Source: Pseudomonas sp. 102515 (GTDB taxonomy: Bacteria > Pseudomonadota > Gammaproteobacteria > Pseudomonadales > Pseudomonadaceae). From it: a stretch of DNA of 64,000 nucleotides. Positions within the stretch are counted from its first letter, which is position 1; the number at the start of each line of letters is the position of its first letter. The stretch is from positions 27,790 through 91,789 of the forward strand of contig NZ_JAVHTY010000007.1 of NCBI RefSeq assembly GCF_031085165.1. Direction: 5' to 3'. Shown here piece after piece: positions 8,180 to 17,125 of the stretch. The notes beneath the pieces are model-generated. The model saw nothing but the letters and a program-made list of their open reading frames with translations. It searched no databases and had not been told where the DNA came from. A program made the translations under genes and the position numbers.

Positions 8180-9199
8180 ATGACTTATCAGACTCACATT
8201 CGCCAGATGCTGCAGTTGCCCAATGTGCTGGCGCAGAGCACCGGCATCCTGGGCTGGTTGATCAGCGTGCTGATCAACCCCTTCCTGACCGCCGGGGTAC
8301 CGGCCTGGGGCTGGCTGGCCTTTGCCGGCATGATCGGCTCCTGCCTGGCCATGACCACCGCCCGGCGTTTCGCCGTCTGGCGGTTGTTCGCCCTGGTGTT
8401 CGTGCTGTTCGAGGCCCTGGCCTTCCGGTTCCAGATCCTGGGCATGGGCGAGGCCGGCCATGCCTGGATGATTCCCATGGCCATCGTCATCATCCTCGGC
8501 TCGACCATTCTGTTTTCCCATGTGCCCGACTACGGCATCGCGGCCGGCGCGGTCTGGCTGCTGCTGTTCTATGGCGAACTGGATACCATCACCGCGGCGG
8601 CCCTGCCGCTGTTCGTGGTGATGCTGGGGGCCAGCCTGGCACTGGGGCTGCTGCTCAATGCCACCTTCGTGCGCATCGTCGCCAGCACCCTGGAGCTCAA
8701 GGAAAGCTATCGGCTGCAGGCGGAAACCGATGCCCTCACCGGGATCAGCAACCGACGCGCGCTGATGCTGGACATGGAGCAGGTCTGCCGAGAGGGATCG
8801 CCGTCCTGGTATTTCGTCATGCTCGACATCGATGACTTCAAGCGGATCAATGACCGATTCGGCCACGACGTGGGGGACCAGGTGCTCAAGGAGATGGCCG
8901 TAACCTTGGGCAGGCACTTCCCGGGTGGGCGCTTCGGGCGCCTGGGCGGCGAGGAATTCGGCGTGCTATTGCAGGCCGAGGATGAGCGCCAGCTGGCGCA
9001 GCGACTGCAGGCGCTGCTGGACGACAGCCGCAGCAACACCCGCACCGGCAGCTGTTTTTCCTTCAGTGCCGGGGTGGCGCGCCTCGCCCCGGGCTATCAG
9101 CCCTCGGATCTGCTCAAGCAGGCCGATGGCGAACTCTATCAGGCCAAGCGCGCCGGCAAGGACCGGGTGCACTACCGCGGCGGCATGATCTGCGGCTAG
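8180..9199 (+). CDS. Membrane-bound diguanylate cyclase (GGDEF)
   Basis: A 339-residue protein. Residues 20-165 form about five to six membrane helices (GWLAFAGMIGSCLAM, VWLLLFYGEL, LPLFVVMLGASLALGLLL). A GGDEF domain follows (about 180-335) with DALTGISNRRA, MLDIDDFKRIND and the intact catalytic GGEEF at 256-260, so it should make c-di-GMP. The product-inhibition RxxD normally placed just before GGEEF is replaced by FPGG, so feedback control is probably absent. It is convergent with a second cyclase whose end is only 28 bases away. Confidence 0.9.
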   Translation: MTYQTHIRQMLQLPNVLAQSTGILGWLISVLINPFLTAGVPAWGWLAFAGMIGSCLAMTTARRFAVWRLFALVFVLFEALAFRFQILGMGEAGHAWMIPMAIVIILGSTILFSHVPDYGIAAGAVWLLLFYGELDTITAAALPLFVVMLGASLALGLLLNATFVRIVASTLELKESYRLQAETDALTGISNRRALMLDMEQVCREGSPSWYFVMLDIDDFKRINDRFGHDVGDQVLKEMAVTLGRHFPGGRFGRLGGEEFGVLLQAEDERQLAQRLQALLDDSRSNTRTGSCFSFSAGVARLAPGYQPSDLLKQADGELYQAKRAGKDRVHYRGGMICG

Positions 9200-9227
9200 G
9201 CCCGTCCGCACGGCGCCCTGGCCACGC

Positions 9228-10766
9228 CTAGAGCGCCTGACCTTCCGGCGGCGGATGGGTGCGATTGCGGCCCAGGTGCTTGGCGCGGTAGAGCGCGGCA
9301 TCGGCGCTGGCCAGCAGGTCGGCGGGCTGGGGTGGCGGGGTCTGGCCGGGCGGCTGGACGGCGATGCCGAGACTGACGGTGATGCGGCCGAAGGGACTGG
9401 TGGCATGGACCACCTCCAGCACCTGCAGACGCTCCTGGACCATGTCGGCCACGCGCTGGGCGCCGCTTTCGTCGCAATTGGGCAGTAGCAGGACCATCTC
9501 TTCACCGCCGTAACGTGCCGCCAGGTCGCCCGGGCGCCGCGCCGCCGAAGCCACCACGCCAGCCACCGCCTGCAGGCAGCGATCGCCCGCGGGATGGCCA
9601 TAGTGGTCGTTGTAGGCCTTGAAGTGATCGATGTCGATCATCAGCAGGCTGAGCGACTGGGCATTGCGTTGCGCCCGGGCCAGCTCCACCGGCAGCAGGT
9701 TGTCGAACTGCCGACGATTGCCCAGCCCGGTCAGGCTGTCCTTGAGCGTCAGCAGGTGCAACTCGTCATGGGCCTGGCGCAGGGCCATGGCGCTGCGTTC
9801 GCCGGCGCGGATCTCGCGCAGCAGGCTGAAGCCGAAGACCAGCATGCCGGCGATGATGAGGCCGACCACCGTCACCGATCTCAGCATGTCCTGGCGCCAG
9901 CTGGCGAGGACGTCGCTCCTGGAGATACCGGCCAGGGCCACCAGCGGATAGCCGTCCAGGTGCTGGAAGGCATAGAGGCGTTCCTGGCCGTCGAGCATGG
10001 CGCGCACCAGGGCGGTACCGTTGGGCGCCTGATTCACGTACTGGCGAAACAGGTCGCCGGTGGCCAGCGGGGTGCCGACGTGCTCGGGCACATAGGGGCG
10101 GCGGACCATCAGGGTACCGTCGTCCTGCGCCAGGGTGATGGCGCCACGGGCGTCCAGCTTGAAACGCTCGTAGTAGTCGACGAAGTACTGCAGGCGGATG
10201 GTGGCGAGCAGGACACCGGCGAAGCGGCCGTCGCGGTCCTCCAGGCGGCGCGAGACCGGGATGATCAATTCGTGGGTGCTGCGGCTCTCGATCACCGTGC
10301 CGACGTGCAGCACGTCGGCGGCGTGCTGGCGGTGAAACTGGAAGTACTCGCGATCGGCATTGCTGGCCCGGGGCGGCTCGCTGCTCTTGTCGGTCACCCG
10401 CCAGCCGCCGTCGCGATCGTAGATGAACAGCCCGTGCAGTTGCGGCAGAAGGGCAGCCTGGCGCGCCAGCAGGCGATGCACGCGGGGACGATCCAGCTGA
10501 TCGAGGGGTTGATCCTCCAGGCGGTCGCGGATGCTGACCAGCAGCGAATCCGCTTCCTTGATGGCGTCGTCGGCATGCTGCGCCGCCGCCAGGGCGATGT
10601 TGCCGACGTCGCTGCGCGCGCTGGCGAAGGCATTCTGGTAATTGCGCCATACCTGCCAGGACTCCAGCGCCAGGATCACCGCAACGGCACAGACCAGCAG
10701 CCACAGCGCCCGGCGCTGGGTGGCCGGGTTGCGCGGCGGGAGGGGGGTATCGTCGGCGTCGACCAT
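9228..10766 (-). CDS. Diguanylate cyclase with periplasmic Cache-type sensor
   Basis: A 512-residue protein: membrane helix near 22-40 (LWLLVCAVAVILALESW), a periplasmic domain of about 250 residues with Cache features (LLPQLHGLFIYDRDGGW, DREYFQFHR, VLLATIRLQYFVDYYE), a second helix around 287-305, then a GGDEF domain. The A-site is GGEEM at 420-424, with methionine in place of the usual phenylalanine; DNRR-like (GNRRQFD) and DIDHFKAYND motifs are intact. RPGD just before it matches the RxxD inhibitory site. Probably an active, feedback-controlled c-di-GMP synthase responding to a small extracellular ligand. Confidence 0.9.
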   Translation of the reverse strand: MVDADDTPLPPRNPATQRRALWLLVCAVAVILALESWQVWRNYQNAFASARSDVGNIALAAAQHADDAIKEADSLLVSIRDRLEDQPLDQLDRPRVHRLLARQAALLPQLHGLFIYDRDGGWRVTDKSSEPPRASNADREYFQFHRQHAADVLHVGTVIESRSTHELIIPVSRRLEDRDGRFAGVLLATIRLQYFVDYYERFKLDARGAITLAQDDGTLMVRRPYVPEHVGTPLATGDLFRQYVNQAPNGTALVRAMLDGQERLYAFQHLDGYPLVALAGISRSDVLASWRQDMLRSVTVVGLIIAGMLVFGFSLLREIRAGERSAMALRQAHDELHLLTLKDSLTGLGNRRQFDNLLPVELARAQRNAQSLSLLMIDIDHFKAYNDHYGHPAGDRCLQAVAGVVASAARRPGDLAARYGGEEMVLLLPNCDESGAQRVADMVQERLQVLEVVHATSPFGRITVSLGIAVQPPGQTPPPQPADLLASADAALYRAKHLGRNRTHPPPEGQAL

Positions 10767-10971
10767 GGCGGGGTAGCTTCCTCGGCCTCGGTGTGCAGGA
10801 GATCGCGAGTCGCGCGATTCAGGCCACTACACAGGGATATAAGTCAGACAAGTCTACAGTTTCGTCGGAATCTTGCAGAGCGCACGAATCCCCGTGGCGC
10901 AGCCGTGGTCACTAGCGATACAGCCGTCCTTGGGATGGCACCCAGCCAACTGTCCGACCGGGAGGTCAAAG

Positions 10972-11232
10972 ATGTCGCAGATCGCCGAACAGATCGTCAA
11001 AGACGCCATGCAGCGTATCGAGGAGAACGAGTCGCAGCATGCCGCCGATCCCGTGCGCAACTTTTCCCTGACCCTGACCGATCCCGCGGAGATCCAGGTC
11101 GGCGCGGAAATCTACTTTCTCTTCGAACAGCGCCTCAAGGGTTTCTATCCGGACGCCCGGGTCGTGGTGCGTGGCCATGCCGCCGAGGGCTACAACATCA
11201 CCGCCCAGGTCGAGCGCCGCCGCTCGGCCTGA
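10972..11232 (+). CDS. Conserved hypothetical protein (86 aa)
   Basis: An 86-residue protein starting MSQIAEQIVKDAMQRIEENES. The ATG at 10972 follows GGGAGG and is chosen over an extended frame from 10873. An amphipathic helix opens it; the rest alternates strands (NFSLTLTDP, EIYFLFEQRL, ARVVVRGHAAEGYNITAQVE), suggesting a small alpha/beta fold. No cysteines, no signal peptide. No family recognised. It is convergent with the AbrB-family gene 21 bases downstream. Confidence 0.65.
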   Translation: MSQIAEQIVKDAMQRIEENESQHAADPVRNFSLTLTDPAEIQVGAEIYFLFEQRLKGFYPDARVVVRGHAAEGYNITAQVERRRSA

Positions 11233-11253
11233 CGGCCAGGCCCTCACCTCGTG

Positions 11254-12324
11254 CTAGGTGCGGGCCAGCTTGACCAGTTGCCGGGCCAGTAACGGCCCGG
11301 TCAGCACCACCCCGATCAGGCGCAACGCCTGCATGGCCAGCACCAGGCCGACGTCGGCATGGGCATCCACCGCGATGATGGCCATGGAATCCAGTCCGCC
11401 GGGACTGGTCGCCAGATAGGCGGTGAGAAAATCCACATGCATCAGCTTCGCCATCAGCAGTGCCGAGAGGGCGCAAAGGCCGATCAGCAGCAGCGAGGCG
11501 AAGATCATCTTCGGCAGAGCGCGCCAGACATAGGCGACCGTGGCCCGGTCGAATCTCAAGCCCACATAGCAGCCCATGGCGCCATAGGCCGCCGCGAGCA
11601 GTAGATGGGGCAGGGTGATGTCCAGCCAGCCATTGAGTTGCAGCAGGGTGCCCAGGGCGATGGGCAGCAGCAGGGCGCCGGCAGGAAACAGCCGGCCGCC
11701 CAGCCAGCTGCCGGCGAGGGCCACCGCCAGGGTCAGGGCCAGGTTGAAGGCGAAGTGGCCGTCCAGGCTGACCACCGTCGCCTGATGGCCGGTGCCGCTG
11801 CCTTCGGCCCCCAGCAACCGACCGACCAGGGCACTGATCAGGACCACGCAGACCACCCGGACATACTGCATGGTGGCGACGATGCGTGGATCGGCGCCGT
11901 ATTCCTCGGCCATGGCCACCATGGCGGCAGCGGCGCCCGGCGTGGTGCCCCAGGCAGCGGTACTGCCGGGCAGACCACCGAAGCGCACCAGCAGGGCACC
12001 GGTGAGCAGGCTGAGCAGCACGGTCAGGGCGGTGGCCAGCAGCATCACCGGCCAGTGTTCGGCGACCGTGAGCAGCACCGCAGCGGTCATGGCATGGGCG
12101 ATCAGGCAGCCCACCACGCCCTGGCCGGTCTGGAACAGCCGGCGGGGCAGGCGGATGGTGGCGCCGCAGACGCCAAAGGCGATGGCCACCAGCATGGGGC
12201 CGAGAAAGAGAGCGGCAGGCACCTGCAGCCAGCTGAGTCCGCCACCGACCAGGGCCGAGCAGAGGATCAGGGCAAGCCATTGCAACAGGGGCGGGTAGGG
12301 CGAGGGGGTAGACGGGGTGGACAA
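11254..12324 (-). CDS. AbrB-family (PF05145) membrane protein
   Basis: A 356-residue integral membrane protein with about ten hydrophobic segments arranged as two repeats. Signature blocks TTPGAAAAMVAMAEEYGAD and TSPGGLDSMAIIAVDAHAD mark the inner-membrane AbrB family, often mislabelled ammonia monooxygenase or AbrB regulator; it is not the Bacillus DNA-binding AbrB. The family is thought to be transport-related, but the substrate is not known. Monocistronic, starting with ATG at 12324, and following BetT on the same strand after 129 bases. Confidence 0.82.
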   Translation of the reverse strand: MSTPSTPSPYPPLLQWLALILCSALVGGGLSWLQVPAALFLGPMLVAIAFGVCGATIRLPRRLFQTGQGVVGCLIAHAMTAAVLLTVAEHWPVMLLATALTVLLSLLTGALLVRFGGLPGSTAAWGTTPGAAAAMVAMAEEYGADPRIVATMQYVRVVCVVLISALVGRLLGAEGSGTGHQATVVSLDGHFAFNLALTLAVALAGSWLGGRLFPAGALLLPIALGTLLQLNGWLDITLPHLLLAAAYGAMGCYVGLRFDRATVAYVWRALPKMIFASLLLIGLCALSALLMAKLMHVDFLTAYLATSPGGLDSMAIIAVDAHADVGLVLAMQALRLIGVVLTGPLLARQLVKLART

Positions 12325-12453
12325 TGCGGTCTCCGGACAGCGGGGGACCGGCGCGGCGTACCGACCCCAGGGCCGGCACGAGGCCGACCCCGGGGCGATT
12401 ATACGACCTTTGTGGCTTTCAATGGCCTTTCGGTCGTCGAAAAAACCGCCCGA

Positions 12454-14451
12454 TCAACGCACCAGGTGCAGGAACTGCAGGTGACGCTCGTACTGGTCGA
12501 GCATGTCGTTGAGGATCTGCTCGCGGCTGTAGCCCACCAGGTCGTAGTCCTGGCTGCCCTCGGTGAGGTGCACCTCGGCCCGGTAGTAGCGACGATTCTT
12601 CAGATGCAGGCCGCCGATGCCGGCGCGGGCGAAGGAGGGCGTGAAATAGCCCTGCATGATCACCTGATAGATGAAGGGGTGCTCTTCGCCGTGGCCGATG
12701 ATGAGTTGCAGGTTGGCGTTGGTGGCGTCGAACTGGGTCTCCACCACCAGCCCCTTCTCCCGCGAGACCTCGACCATCTCTTCCATGGCCGGGCGCACGG
12801 TGCTGTCCATGAAGCGATAGACCTCGTCGCGCGAGGGGAAGTACACCGCCTGGGACAGCCGCTGGCGCCAGCCGCCATGACGCGCCTTGCCGTTGGTCGC
12901 CACCGGGGCCAGGGAATGCAGCCGCGCCCGCTGGCGCTGGGATTCCAGGTGCAGCGCCTTGTGCAGGCCCCACATCATCAGCAGCACCACCACCGAGAAG
13001 GGCAGCGAGGTCAGCACCACCGCCGATTTCAGTGCATCCATGCTGCCGGCGAACAGCAGGCCGCCGGTGACCAGGGCCACGGCCGCGCCCCAGAACACCC
13101 GCAACCACTTGGGACCGTCTTCGTCGGCTTCACCCCCCGTGGACGACAGGGTCGAGAGCACCACGGTGCCGGAGTCGGCCGAGGTGACGAAGAAGACGAA
13201 ACTCACCAGCACGGCGACGCTGATCACTGCGCGGCTGGCCGGATAGGTCTCCAGCACCTGGTAGAAGGCCATGGCCGGATCGGTGAGGGCGGTCTGCGCC
13301 AGACCGGTCATGCCCTGGCCGAGCACCAGTTCCAGGGCGCTGTTGCCGAAGATCGACAACCACGCCAGGGTGAAGCCCAGCGGGATGAACAGCACGCCGA
13401 AGACGAATTCGCGGATGGTGCGGCCGCGGGAGATACGGGCGATGAACAGCCCGACGAAGGGCGCCCAGGCGATCCACCAGGCCCAGTAGAACACCGTCCA
13501 GCCGCCGAGCCAGTCGGACGGTTCGTCATAGGCATAGAGGTCGAAGCTCTTGCCCGGCAACGCGGCGAGATAGTCGCCGATGTTCTGGATCAGGGTGTTG
13601 AGCAGGTGCTGGGTCGGACCGGCGAACAGCACGAACAGCAGCAGGGCGACGGCCAGCACCATGTTGATGTCGGACATGATGCGCACGCCCTTGTCGACGC
13701 CTGACACGGCCACGGCGATGGCCGCGCCCATCATCAGCACGATGAGGATCAGTTGCACCCAGTGGCTGTGGCTGATGCCGAACAGGTAGTCGAGACCGGC
13801 ATTGAGGTGCAGCACGCCGAAACCGAGGTCCGCGCCCAGGCCGAAGATGGTGGCGATGATGCCGAAGGCGTCCACGGCGTGCCCGATAGGCCCGTTGATG
13901 CGCTTGCCGATCAGCGGATAGAGCGCCGAGCGTAGTGCCAGCGGCAGGTTGTGGCGATAGGCGAAATAGGCCAGGGCCATGGCCACCAGAGCGAACACGC
14001 CCCAGCCGTGCAGGCCCCAGTGCAGGAAGAGGATCTGCATGGCCTGGCGCGCCGCTGCCGGATTGCCGCCTTCGCCGGCCGGCGGCTGGGCGAAGTGGGT
14101 CAGGGGTTCGGAGACGCAGAAGAAGAACAGGGTGATGCTGATGCCGGCGGCGAACAGCATGCCGGCCCAGGACAGATAGCTGAACTCGGGTTGGTCGTGG
14201 TCGGCACCGAGCTTGATCTTGCCGTAGCCGGACAGGGCGGTGACCACCACGAACACCAGATAGAGCGACATGGCCAGCAGGTAGTACCAGCCGACCGTAT
14301 TGGCGGCCCAGGTCTGGGCCTGCAGCAGCCAGGCGCCGGCCTGTTCGGGACGGCCGATGACCACCAGGGAAAACAGCAGGATCACTGCGGCCGCGCAATA
14401 GAAGGCGGGAGGATTCAGCTTTACGGTGCCGGATGAGGGCGTCGCACTCAT
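12454..14451 (-). CDS. betT: BCCT-family choline/betaine transporter, BetT-type
   Basis: A 665-residue secondary carrier of the betaine/choline/carnitine family. The first ~510 residues hold twelve membrane helices, including the tryptophan-rich substrate helix WTVFYWAWWIAWAPFVG, and the GLHGWGVFALVAMALAYF block typical of BetT. About 150 cytosolic residues follow, the osmosensing regulatory tail seen in BetT proteins (VYRFMDSTVRPAMEEM, YRAEVHLTEGSQDYDLVGY). Likely Na+- or H+-driven choline import for glycine betaine synthesis. No betIBA genes lie nearby, but a BetI-like palindrome sits just upstream of the start. BetT versus another BCCT paralogue rests on the tail. Confidence 0.88.
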   Translation of the reverse strand: MSATPSSGTVKLNPPAFYCAAAVILLFSLVVIGRPEQAGAWLLQAQTWAANTVGWYYLLAMSLYLVFVVVTALSGYGKIKLGADHDQPEFSYLSWAGMLFAAGISITLFFFCVSEPLTHFAQPPAGEGGNPAAARQAMQILFLHWGLHGWGVFALVAMALAYFAYRHNLPLALRSALYPLIGKRINGPIGHAVDAFGIIATIFGLGADLGFGVLHLNAGLDYLFGISHSHWVQLILIVLMMGAAIAVAVSGVDKGVRIMSDINMVLAVALLLFVLFAGPTQHLLNTLIQNIGDYLAALPGKSFDLYAYDEPSDWLGGWTVFYWAWWIAWAPFVGLFIARISRGRTIREFVFGVLFIPLGFTLAWLSIFGNSALELVLGQGMTGLAQTALTDPAMAFYQVLETYPASRAVISVAVLVSFVFFVTSADSGTVVLSTLSSTGGEADEDGPKWLRVFWGAAVALVTGGLLFAGSMDALKSAVVLTSLPFSVVVLLMMWGLHKALHLESQRQRARLHSLAPVATNGKARHGGWRQRLSQAVYFPSRDEVYRFMDSTVRPAMEEMVEVSREKGLVVETQFDATNANLQLIIGHGEEHPFIYQVIMQGYFTPSFARAGIGGLHLKNRRYYRAEVHLTEGSQDYDLVGYSREQILNDMLDQYERHLQFLHLVR

Positions 14452-14485
14452 GAGGACTCCTTGCGAACTGCCAAAGGGAAGAAAG

Positions 14486-14515
14486 CTTTTTTAATTGATC
14501 GTTCGATTAAAAAAG
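14486..14515. promoter_or_regulatory. Candidate BetI-type operator upstream of betT
   Basis: A 30-base inverted repeat: arms CTTTTTTAAT (14486-14495) and ATTAAAAAAG (14506-14515) match perfectly around TGATCGTTCG. The central TTGATCGTTCGAT resembles the TTGAACGTTCAA-type sites bound by the TetR-family choline sensor BetI. It ends 34 bases before the betT start, in the only A/T-rich stretch nearby. The assignment to BetI is inference from similarity and position. Confidence 0.5.
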
Positions 14516-14665
14516 AATACCACAGGCGACCCCCGAGGTGAACGCTTCGAGTCAGCGAGGCGTTGAAAGTTGCCGTCTAGAGGGTTTGCTCATGCCGGTG
14601 GTCGACTTTGGTCGAGCCGGGGCCGAATGGTCAGAACCGTGACCTCTTGGCAAAGTCTGTTAGGT

Positions 14666-15070
14666 ATGAATCAGGCATCTTCTCCCTTCGGCTCCTATCG
14701 TCCACTACTGCTTCTGGTAGAGGACGAACCCTTGCTGCGGGAGTTGGCCACCGAGGCCCTGGAGTCGCTGGTGGACCTCCAGGTGGTGGCCGTGTCGACC
14801 GCCGATGCGGCCCTGTGCTATCTGGAACAGAACAGTGCACGCATCGATGTGCTCTTCACCGACGTGCGCATGCCGGGGCGCCTGGATGGCGAGGCCCTGG
14901 CCCAACTGGTCTCCCAGCGCTGGCCGCACATCCCGGTGATTCTCACCTCCGGCGATCGCCTGACCGTCCCCCGCGGCGCCGGCCGCACCCGCTTCATGCC
15001 CAAACCCTGGCATATCGACGACATGGCCAATTGCGTCAACGAGGCGCTGGGGCAGAGTCGGGTGGCGTAA
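14666..15070 (+). CDS. Stand-alone response-regulator receiver protein
   Basis: A 134-residue single-domain receiver. It shows the acidic cluster LVEDEP, the phospho-acceptor aspartate in VLFTDVRMPG, the LTSGD region with its conserved threonine/serine, and the lysine in MPKPW. There is no output domain, so it probably relays phosphate or competes for a kinase, like CheY-type or hybrid-kinase partners. The ATG at 14666 gives a normal N-terminus but lacks a strong ribosome site; an ATG 39 bases upstream is possible. No kinase gene adjoins; a hybrid kinase lies 43 kb away. Confidence 0.85.
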   Translation: MNQASSPFGSYRPLLLLVEDEPLLRELATEALESLVDLQVVAVSTADAALCYLEQNSARIDVLFTDVRMPGRLDGEALAQLVSQRWPHIPVILTSGDRLTVPRGAGRTRFMPKPWHIDDMANCVNEALGQSRVA

Positions 15071-15166
15071 GGGCGCGCGCGGTAGGGTATCGAGGGTCGA
15101 CTATCTCGGCACCGTAGCGTGGAAAACGGCGTAGCCTTTCCCGCAAGTAGCCTCGTCGCACGCCGT

Positions 15167-15221
15167 TCCCTCACCCCAACCTTCTCCCTGAGGGAGAGGG
15201 GGCTATCCGCGCAGGTGTTCA
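15167..15221. repeat. Dispersed intergenic repeat, copy 1
   Basis: The core CCTCACCCCAACCTTCTCC continues into TGAGGGAGAGGGGGC and GCGC. A similar element lies at 24226-24280. It contains a small hairpin (TCTCCC-TGA-GGGAGA). Similar sequences are common between genes in Pseudomonas and Xanthomonas. It lies between the receiver gene and the convergent GH15 gene. Confidence 0.6.
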
Positions 15222-15262
15222 TCCATATCCATTCCTGCAGGATGACGATCAGCTGTCATGCC

Positions 15263-15306
15263 GGCAGCCGTAGGAGCGGCCGCGATCGGCTCGCCCTACG
15301 GCTGCC
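15263..15306. repeat. REP-like hairpin at the end of the GH15 gene
   Basis: A perfect 12-bp inverted repeat, GGCAGCCGTAGG / CCTACGGCTGCC, with a 20-base GC-rich loop. GTAGGAGCGGCCGCGA resembles Pseudomonas REP sequences. The right arm includes the last codons and stop of the GH15 gene, so it may also end or stabilise that transcript. Confidence 0.6.
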
Positions 15307-17125
15307 ATTGCGGATCCTTGCCGCTCAGCTTGCGATCGAGGAAGAAGGCCGTGCTGATCAGGGCCAGGTGCGACAGCGCCTGGGGCAGGTTGCCGAGGGG
15401 GTAGCCACGCTTGTCCAGTTCCTCGGCATAGAGACCCAGGGGGTTGGCGTAGCCCAGCAGTTTTTCGAACTCCAGGTGGGCTTCGTCGACGCGACCGGCG
15501 CGGGCCAGGCATTCGACGTACCAGAAGGAGCAGGCGACGAAGGCGCCTTCTTCGCCTTTGAGGTTGTCCGCCGGGGTGTCGACCGGGTTGTAGCGGCGGA
15601 TCATGCCGTCATAGGCCAGGTTGGTCTTGATGGCGTCCAGGGTGGACAGCCACATGGGATCGGTGGCGCTGACGAAGCGCACCAGCGGCATCAGCAGCAG
15701 GGCGGCGTCCAGGCTCTTGCCGTGGCGGGTCGAGGTGAAGTGACCCTGTTCGGCGTTCCAGAAGTTGTCCCAGATGTCTTCCTGGATGGCGGCGCGTGCG
15801 GCGTACCAGCGCTCATAGGGCATCGGCAGCGAGCGCTTGACCGACAGCCGCATGGCGCGGTCGATGGCCACCCAGCACATCAGTCGTGAATGCAGGAAGT
15901 GCTCGGGATCGCCGCGCATCTCCCAGATACCGGCATCGGGCTGGTTCCAGTTCTCGCAGACGTGGTCGATCATCCGCACCACGCCCTTCCAGCCATGGTG
16001 GGAGATGGCTTCGCCATACTTGTTGGACAGGTAGATGGCGTCCATCAACTCGCCATAGATGTCCAGCTGGACCTGCTGGTAGGCCTCGTTGCCGATGCGC
16101 ACCGGACTCGAGTCGGCATAGCCGGCCAGGCGGTCGAGGGTTTCCTCGGGCAAGTCCAGGCCGCCGTCCAGGCGATACATGATCTGCAGCTTTTCCGGGG
16201 CGTTGTGGCTGTTTTCCACGCACTGGCCCACCCAGTGGGTGAAATCCTTGGCTTCCTGGGTGTAGCCCAGGCGCATGAAGGCGTAGACGGTGAAGGAGGC
16301 GTCGCGGATCCAGGAGGCGCGATAGTCCCAGTTGCGCTCGCCACCCAGGGCCTCGGGCAGGCTGAAGGTGGCGGCCGCGGCGATGGAGCCGTGCTTGCAG
16401 GAGGTCAGCAGCTTCAGCGCCAGGGCCGAGCGGGTGACCATCTCGCGCCAGCGACCCTGGTAGTGACTCTTGGCCGCCCAGGAAGTCCAGTAGGAGAGGG
16501 TATCCTCGAAGCAGAGCTCGCTCTGTCCGGCGACGACCTTGTCGTCTTCCTCGCAGCCGAAGACGAAATCCAGTTGTTCACCCTGGTCCAGTTCGAACTC
16601 GGCCAGGGCGGCGTTGCCCTCCACCTGCAGAGGGACGCTGGACGCCAGGCGCAGGGTCGGCTGGCCAGCGGCCTCGAACAGGGCACCGCCATCCACCAGG
16701 CGCGCCCGGGTCTCGGCGCGGGCATAGTCGTGGGCCGGGGCGCAGACCAGGCGGAAGCGGCAGCGTCCGGCCACCACCTGCACGCGGCGGACGATGCGCG
16801 GCTGGGTGTCCTCGCTGCTGCACACCGGCATCAGGTCGGTCACCTCGGCGACCCCTTCCGCCGACAGCCAGCGGGTCTGCAGGATGTTGGTATCGGGTAG
16901 GTAGAGTTGCTGCTCGCGGGCATCGTCCCAGACCGGCGCCAGGCTGAAGTAGCCGGCCTTCTCCGAGTCGAGCAGGGCGGCGAACACCGAGGGACTGTCC
17001 AGGTTCGGCCAGCAGAAGTGGTCGATGGTGCCGTCGGTGGCGACCAGGGCGCAGGTGCGCAGGTCGCCGATGACACCGTGGGCGCCGATACTGCGGCGGC
17101 CCTGCACGGAGGTGGAATCAGCCAT
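15296..17125 (-). CDS. Glycoside hydrolase family 15 (glucoamylase/trehalase-like)
   Basis: A 609-residue cytosolic enzyme (no signal peptide). Residues about 10-200 form the beta-sandwich (IGDLRTCALVATDGTIDHFCWPN, SPSVFAALLD); residues about 240-600 form the (alpha/alpha)6 barrel with GGERNWDYRASWIRDASFT and, later, GEEGAFVACSFWYVE, where the catalytic glutamates are expected. GH15 proteins hydrolyse alpha-1,4-glucans, isomaltose or trehalose; the substrate here is uncertain. The ATG at 17125 overlaps the upstream SDR stop by 8 bases, so the pair is translationally coupled; a glucose-oxidising SDR partner fits release of glucose. Confidence 0.87.
   Translation of the reverse strand: MADSTSVQGRRSIGAHGVIGDLRTCALVATDGTIDHFCWPNLDSPSVFAALLDSEKAGYFSLAPVWDDAREQQLYLPDTNILQTRWLSAEGVAEVTDLMPVCSSEDTQPRIVRRVQVVAGRCRFRLVCAPAHDYARAETRARLVDGGALFEAAGQPTLRLASSVPLQVEGNAALAEFELDQGEQLDFVFGCEEDDKVVAGQSELCFEDTLSYWTSWAAKSHYQGRWREMVTRSALALKLLTSCKHGSIAAAATFSLPEALGGERNWDYRASWIRDASFTVYAFMRLGYTQEAKDFTHWVGQCVENSHNAPEKLQIMYRLDGGLDLPEETLDRLAGYADSSPVRIGNEAYQQVQLDIYGELMDAIYLSNKYGEAISHHGWKGVVRMIDHVCENWNQPDAGIWEMRGDPEHFLHSRLMCWVAIDRAMRLSVKRSLPMPYERWYAARAAIQEDIWDNFWNAEQGHFTSTRHGKSLDAALLLMPLVRFVSATDPMWLSTLDAIKTNLAYDGMIRRYNPVDTPADNLKGEEGAFVACSFWYVECLARAGRVDEAHLEFEKLLGYANPLGLYAEELDKRGYPLGNLPQALSHLALISTAFFLDRKLSGKDPQWQP

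Noticed and set aside
12454..14451. Reading the two early hydrophobic blocks as a separate small gene
   Set aside because: The whole 665-residue frame aligns with one BetT-type protein without a break.
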